Positions 23,028-26,954 of a DNA stretch of 26,954 nt are shown in pieces. The DNA lies in NCBI GenBank assembly GCA_041391385.1, contig JAWKOD010000009.1, positions 1 to 26,954 on the forward strand, in the 5' to 3' direction. Below the pieces are notes generated by a model. That model made no database searches. It had not been told where the DNA came from and saw only the letters and a list, made by a program, of their open reading frames with translations. A program made the translations under genes and the position numbers. Each line of letters starts with the position of its first letter. The stretch's first letter is position 1. Source of the DNA: CANIGN01 sp041391385 (lineage in GTDB: Bacteria > Bdellovibrionota > UBA2428).

Positions 23028-24659
23028 GTGATTTTAGCTCAAACTTTGATCTCAAAAAAAGCTCTATTTTTTGTGAGATTTACTTTTTTTATCTTAGGAG
23101 GATTCTTTTTTCCTACAAAAGCACAGGGCTTTATTTGTAGGCAAGCTTTGCAAACTGAGGACCATGCAAATGGCGGAGGACTGCCCTCTTCCTCCAAAAC
23201 TGCGACTCAGACTGAATTCTTAAGAACAAACGTAGATCCCTACGGTAAAGGCCTTCCTCGAGAGACACATGAAACCGAGAGAGAAGGCCAGCTTTACCCT
23301 ATTGGAGAAAAGTTCAATGCACGTCTAGATGAAAATGGAAAGCTCCGAAAAGATGGTCGTTATCTTTTTGCTGTCGCACGTGACATAGACGGAGTTCGAC
23401 GTATTATGACTGTGCCCCGTTTTGATTTTGAAAGAGCTGATGGCAAATTTCTAAGTACACATCGATCTATGTTCAGAAAATATTCCGATGTCTTTGGCCC
23501 CACTCCACAAATTGAAGTAATGGGCGAGTTAGAAATTCGACAAGGTATGGTTACGGGATACAACAGCAAGGCTGGGACTGCCTTTGATGTAAGCGAAGCA
23601 CAGAATCCAGCTCTATTTAATGCGCGCAAAGAAATTGCAGAATCTATGGGAATAGATTTAACAAAAGCCGATCGAGTTATAAATTATGCGAAGACAGTCG
23701 CTTTAAATCAAAACGAACAAAAGAGAGAACTGGGTCGACACCTGGACGAGGAAACTTACGTAGAAGCCGCATTAGCAATGCGTAAAGATCCAACTACTGC
23801 ATTACTCTTAAAAAAATACGATGATCTAATTCACAGAGCCTATACACTTTTTCCTGAAGAAACTGCCCCCAAGCGCATCATTAGAATGGATTCACCCCTG
23901 CTCGAAGGTTTTGAAATACCCAAAGAACTCGAAGGTCCCATGCTTGGAGATATGAGCGCCATTCAAGAGGACTCTCCTGTAGCAATGATCAGCGGAAAAG
24001 TTATCAACAACGAAGAAGGTGCTCTTGGCTTTGCCAAAAACTTAGACATGTTGGAGCAAATACTTCTTTACGCAGAAAATAAAAAAAATGGCCAAGCAAC
24101 ACACAACGTAGATTGGGAAACTTGGAAAGGACCACTGGAAATTCAGTACACTGCTATGTTGAAAAGCTCAACGAATACGACTTATCAAACAATGCGCTCT
24201 AGACTCCTGGAACTCAGTGAAATCAAGATCGACCCGATAGAGGCTCGCAAAATGCTTAAAGTGGGTGAATGGCCTGTAAAGGAAGAATACAAATACTTAA
24301 TACTTTCAGGACAGAGTCATAAATTGATGGATGCTCAGTTTTTGATTTCAAATATACAAGAACGTTTTAAAGCTAATGACAAAGAAGGCACTTTTGATTT
24401 TGAAAGATTTTCTAAAGAAGTGCAGCTTTTAGAAGAGGATCAGCTCATAGATGAGAACGTTGCCCGAAAGATGATTCTCGAACTTATAGTTGAATCGAAA
24501 AACCCGAACGGAGATCCCGTTGGACTTTATCATTCTTACTTAAAAAAAGCAGAGAGCGCACATGAAGACGATCTCTACGAAACTCCCAGTCCTGACTTTG
24601 TAATAAGTTCTTTTTTAAGAGCTATGAACTTAGAGCGACCATTGACCGATACACCTTAA
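23028..24659 (+). CDS. Large exported protein of unknown function
   Basis: The 543-aa protein has a long N-terminal hydrophobic segment (residues about 12-32) that serves as a signal peptide or anchor. A Thr/Ser/Gly-rich region and a mixed domain at about 90-185 follow. That domain reads GRYLFAVARDIDGVRRIMTV and VMGELEIRQGMVTGYNSKAG. The pattern G-Y-F-V-D-G then GEL-I--G-V---N--(S/A)G resembles a domain I recall from C-terminal regions of secreted polymorphic toxins. This is a weak similarity and the usual GHY-P ending is not present. The remaining 350 residues are largely helical and charged, with EELGRHL- and ERFKANDKEGTFDFERF-type stretches. No catalytic motif is evident. The start is GTG 23028. 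Confidence 0.65.
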   Translation: MILAQTLISKKALFFVRFTFFILGGFFFPTKAQGFICRQALQTEDHANGGGLPSSSKTATQTEFLRTNVDPYGKGLPRETHETEREGQLYPIGEKFNARLDENGKLRKDGRYLFAVARDIDGVRRIMTVPRFDFERADGKFLSTHRSMFRKYSDVFGPTPQIEVMGELEIRQGMVTGYNSKAGTAFDVSEAQNPALFNARKEIAESMGIDLTKADRVINYAKTVALNQNEQKRELGRHLDEETYVEAALAMRKDPTTALLLKKYDDLIHRAYTLFPEETAPKRIIRMDSPLLEGFEIPKELEGPMLGDMSAIQEDSPVAMISGKVINNEEGALGFAKNLDMLEQILLYAENKKNGQATHNVDWETWKGPLEIQYTAMLKSSTNTTYQTMRSRLLELSEIKIDPIEARKMLKVGEWPVKEEYKYLILSGQSHKLMDAQFLISNIQERFKANDKEGTFDFERFSKEVQLLEEDQLIDENVARKMILELIVESKNPNGDPVGLYHSYLKKAESAHEDDLYETPSPDFVISSFLRAMNLERPLTDTP

Positions 24660-24749
24660 GAAGATCATAAGAAACAGCAACATAAACTCTTTCTGTCGTT
24701 GTCAAAAACTTGCTTTTTAAGCCACTCTCTCATGCCGATCAAAAGGAGC

Positions 24750-25476
24750 ATGAAAAAACTTCAGCTATTGATAAGTACTCTTCTATTTTTATTCACACTC
24801 CAAGAAGCCACTGCTCTTGGACGAGCCATGAAAGCTAGCTACAGACCTGGACTAGCAAGCTCTACGAGCAACAACGAAAGCGGTTCTTTGCCAGCACCTA
24901 CTCCTGGAGAAGTCTGGGACCATCTTTGACCTCTTCACATTGTCCCCCCTACTGCACTTAAAAGCCACGAATTACCTCACACTCAACGGCAGTAAATTTC
25001 CCAATAAAAATTATATGGTGATTATTAACTTTGCCTCGCACTCCAAATACAAACGATTTTTTTTGATCAATCTTAAATCGGGTGAGGTCACTGCTTTAAA
25101 CACAGCACATGGCTCTGGAAGCGACCGGGATCATGACGGCTATGCCGATGACTTTAGCAATGGGCTCCAATATGACAAGTCTTGGTTATTACAAAAACAG
25201 TTGAAACCTACTACAGTGGAGTACTCATTACTCTCTTAAGACTTGATGGACTGAGCGGGTCTAATAGCCGTGCTCTTCGAAGCCGAGCCATTGTCGTTCA
25301 CGGTGCTTCATATGTTGTTCCCGGCGCTTCGAAAAATGGGGCGAAGCTCTGGATGCCCAGCACTCGCAAAATCACTTAGCTCAGGGGTTATAGATAAAAT
25401 CAAAAATGGCGCTTTGCTTTACGCCTGGATTCCAGGCACACCTAACAGAAAAAAGCTCGCTAAGCGTAATGCCTAG
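24750..25476 (+). pseudogene. Murein L,D-transpeptidase catalytic domain protein, fragmented by several frameshifts
   Basis: ATG 24750 has a strong AAGGAG and a signal peptide (MKKLQLLISTLLFLFTLQEA). The protein then has to be read in changing frames. Before about 24925 one frame gives GEVWDHL. From about 24940 another gives LKATNYLTLNGSKFPNKNYM and HGSGSDRDHDGYADDFSNG. From about 25185 a third stretch gives KTVETYYSGV and LRLDGLSGSNSRALRSRAIV, ending VHGASYVVPGASK. From about 25336 comes MGRSSGCPALAKSLSSG. VHGA and GRSSGCPA are the catalytic motifs of this YkuD-related family (PF13645 type), which acts on peptidoglycan in the periplasm. Two junctions fall at A5 runs (25193-25197 and 25332-25336) that would be in frame with four A's. 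The stop TAG is inside the terminator stem. Confidence 0.8.
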
Positions 25477-25484
25477 CGAGCTTT
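25452..25484. terminator. Bidirectional terminator between the L,D-transpeptidase and trypsin genes
   Basis: AAAGCTCGCTA (25452-25462) and TAGCGAGCTTT (25474-25484) form an 11-bp stem with a short loop. A-rich flank on the left and TTTCT on the right serve both convergent genes. Confidence 0.75.
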
Positions 25485-25550
25485 CTGAAATAACCAAGTC
25501 TTTATTATCTATTGGAAAGTAAAAACGAAGGAATTCGGGTCATAACGCTA

Positions 25551-26342
25551 TCAATCCAATCTCTGCTGCGAAAGCAACACGTGAGTAAACACCGTACTTG
25601 TTAGGACGTGCACAACCAGCACCCCAAGAAACAACTCCACAAGAACCCCAGCATTATCTGTATCATTCACGACAAGTGGGCCACCACTATCCCCCTGACA
25701 AGAGTCTTTGCCACCTTCCTTAAGGCCTGCACAAATCATGCTCTCATCAATTTCTCCAGGATAAGCTTTTAAGCACTCTTCAGTATTTACTAAAGGCACC
25801 GTAACTTGCATAAGAGTCTTGGCTAAGCTGCCACTCTCACTTGTTGTTCCCCAGCCTAAAGTTGTAGAATTTCCATCTGCAGAAACCACAAAAGGATCTT
25901 CACCAAATGCAATCATGTCTACTGGAGTAAAAGCACTTGGAGTTTCTAGCTCAATAAGAGCGTAGTCGTGAGAGATTTCACTCCAAGTATTTACAAACTC
26001 AGGATGCGTTGTGTGTTTAACAACCTTGTGAACTTCTGCCGTAGAAGCTGAGGCCGAATTACTTTGTGATCCAATCACAACCTTCATGTCCATAGGAGCA
26101 ATGAAATCTACGCAATGTCCTGCACTCAATACAAAATTAGGAGCCACTAAAGAGCCTCCACAATAATGTCCTCGTGAATTTTGCAACGAAACCACATAAG
26201 GGTGTTCAATGATACTACTTTCAATACCCCCTACAATCTTGTTGCTTTTGTTTTGCGAATATTTCAACGGTAGAGCCTGCAATGAACCCGCAATAATTGT
26301 AGTAAAAAGAACCGTAAAAAGAACCTTATAACTATTTTTCAA
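25551..26342 (-). CDS. Secreted trypsin-like serine protease zymogen, C-terminus frameshifted
   Basis: A signal peptide (about residues 1-23) is followed by a short propeptide and the activation site NK|IVGG at residue 36. The chymotrypsin-fold triad is complete: H76 (LSAGHC), D126 (HDYALIEL) and S219 (CQGDSGGPL). An Asp at the S1-pocket position (KDSCQGDSGG) predicts cleavage after Lys or Arg. After residue 231 the frame is lost, replacing the end with an unrelated tail. The expected end is present in other frames: GSCGVVSWGAGCARPNKYGV, then YSRVAFAAE, then WIDSVMTRIPSFLLSNR with a stop at 25505. One missing G in the C4 run at 25646-25649 and one missing T near 25558-25559 explain both shifts. 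The repaired protein is about 279 aa. The start TTG 26342 has GGGGG four bases upstream. Confidence 0.9.
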   Translation of the reverse strand: MKNSYKVLFTVLFTTIIAGSLQALPLKYSQNKSNKIVGGIESSIIEHPYVVSLQNSRGHYCGGSLVAPNFVLSAGHCVDFIAPMDMKVVIGSQSNSASASTAEVHKVVKHTTHPEFVNTWSEISHDYALIELETPSAFTPVDMIAFGEDPFVVSADGNSTTLGWGTTSESGSLAKTLMQVTVPLVNTEECLKAYPGEIDESMICAGLKEGGKDSCQGDSGGPLVVNDTDNAGVLVELFLGVLVVHVLTSTVFTHVLLSQQRLD

Positions 26343-26350
26343 TTATCCCC

Positions 26351-26371
26351 CTTTGTCTTCCCCAGACAAAG
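26351..26371 (-). promoter_or_regulatory. Hairpin in the leader of the trypsin gene, adjoining its ribosome binding site
   Basis: CTTTGTCT (26351-26358) and AGACAAAG (26364-26371) form an 8-bp stem with a 5-nt loop. On the minus strand the stem ends where the Shine-Dalgarno run (GGGGG) begins. A second, 7-bp stem CTTTTAG/CTAAAAG lies at 26384-26406. They may control translation or mRNA stability. Confidence 0.4.
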
Positions 26372-26477
26372 AGGCTAGCAGTCGCTTTTAGAATTCAATC
26401 CTAAAAGATCTTAAATTCGTTTAGCCAAAATATTCACGCTTGATCAAATTACTCACAGGTTCGCTTTCGGAGAAAGC

Positions 26478-26514
26478 TTTGCGAGAGAGCTATGCAGCTA
26501 GCCTCTCTCGCAAA
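26478..26514 (-). terminator. Likely terminator of the right-edge gene
   Basis: A 12-bp perfect stem, TTTGCGAGAGAG (26478-26489) with CTCTCTCGCAAA (26503-26514), starts 15 bases after the stop codon at 26529. The following minus-strand sequence is only modestly T-rich. A second small hairpin, GCTTTC/GAAAGC at 26463-26477, adjoins it. Confidence 0.6.
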
Positions 26515-26528
26515 TTGTTTTAACTAAC

Positions 26529-26954
26529 TTATCTAAAGTACTCAGGGTGCAACATGCTAAACAACTGAGAACTTATCTCAACGTTTTGAAAAACACTTCC
26601 GTAGTGCGGTTCAAGAGCTCGACTATCAGCAATCAAGTCGAGTGTTTGCGGTGCAACTAAAGCATTTCCATCAAAAAGCGACTCAACAGCTAGACCCAAG
26701 ACAGGGTTTTGAATCTCAATAGCTCTTTGATCATTCTTGAACTGCTCAAGTTGAATCATGAAGTCATTACCAGCGCCTGATTGAAGAATTTCCTCAACAA
26801 CTCCTGCTGTCTCAATAAGACTTCCAAGTTCAGCTTCAATATCTTCTACAGCAATCGTATTTAAGCCCTCGGGAAACTTCTTAATTTGCTTCTCGATTTC
26901 TTTTTTGAGTTCTTCAGGATCGCCCAGAGTAGAGGGATCTGCCGCTAGGTCTGG
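26529..26954 (-). CDS. Unrecognised protein, C-terminal 141 residues, cut by the right edge
   Basis: The frame is open to base 26954 and ends at the stop at 26529. The visible part is acidic and mostly helical: DPEELKKEIEKQIKKFPEGL, then VEDIEAELGSLIETAGVVEE, then SMLHPEYFR at the end. It has no cysteines and no domain I can recognise. An internal Met at 26759 could mislead gene callers into a 76-aa gene, but the in-frame sequence before it reads as the same protein. It lies upstream of the trypsin gene on the same strand and is separated from it by a terminator, so they are probably separate units. Confidence 0.7.
   Translation of the reverse strand, partial: PDLAADPSTLGDPEELKKEIEKQIKKFPEGLNTIAVEDIEAELGSLIETAGVVEEILQSGAGNDFMIQLEQFKNDQRAIEIQNPVLGLAVESLFDGNALVAPQTLDLIADSRALEPHYGSVFQNVEISSQLFSMLHPEYFR

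Noticed and set aside
26529..26759. Independent 76-aa gene starting at the ATG 26759.
   Set aside because: The frame continues without a stop to the window edge with consistent composition, so this is an internal Met of a longer gene.

Overview
This is a moderately AT-rich stretch (roughly 40 % GC by eye) from a Gram-negative bacterium. The start of an outer-membrane phospholipase A, a TolC-type channel, an RND pump and a lipoprotein all require an outer membrane. Secreted trypsin-like and L,D-transpeptidase-like proteins, an APC-like permease and many secreted proteins of unknown function would fit the Bdellovibrionota. That placement is inference; there is no rRNA or other phylogenetic marker. 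No phage, insertion sequence, CRISPR array or classical genomic island is visible.

Layout. 1-1133 (minus): the 5' part of phospholipase A, running off the left edge, preceded by a YgjP-type metalloprotease. 1134-1609: a minus-strand terminator, two inverted DnaA boxes and tRNA-Gly(GCC). 1610-3886: a 74-aa conserved protein (plus), a DUF4236 gene broken by two frameshifts, and a voltage-gated K+ channel. 3938-8029 (minus): a 920-aa exported FAD oxidoreductase and an APC-like permease. 8276-10134 (plus): two small membrane proteins and a Rieske-flavodoxin fusion whose promoter and start codon lie inside a 17-bp inverted repeat. 10184-14079: a small membrane protein and a Uup-type ABC-F ATPase (minus, one frameshift), head to head with a second ABC-F ATPase (plus). 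14152-20279 (plus): a secreted protein, then a TolC/RND/TetR operon without a periplasmic adaptor gene; tandem palindromes abut its first start codon. 20398-22876: a TrhO-type tRNA-hydroxylating rhodanese (plus), convergent with a C13-type protease lipoprotein and a GNAT acetyltransferase (minus). 23028-26954: a 543-aa exported protein, an L,D-transpeptidase gene in several frames, a trypsin zymogen with a frameshifted C-terminus, and a gene cut by the right edge.

Two themes run through the window. First, four genes (DUF4236, uup-like, L,D-transpeptidase, trypsin) carry about eight indels, mostly in short homopolymers, while long neighbours are intact. Uncorrected sequencing errors or recent gene decay could both explain this. 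Second, several genes without a Shine-Dalgarno have a -10-like hexamer ending 5-7 nt before the start codon (1610, 8775, 9040, 12445, 14152, 20398, 22263 minus, 23028), suggesting frequent leaderless mRNAs. The best candidates for new biology are the redox cluster at 8.2-10.1 kb with its hairpin/operator, the adaptor-less TetR-controlled efflux operon, and the C13 protease lipoprotein.
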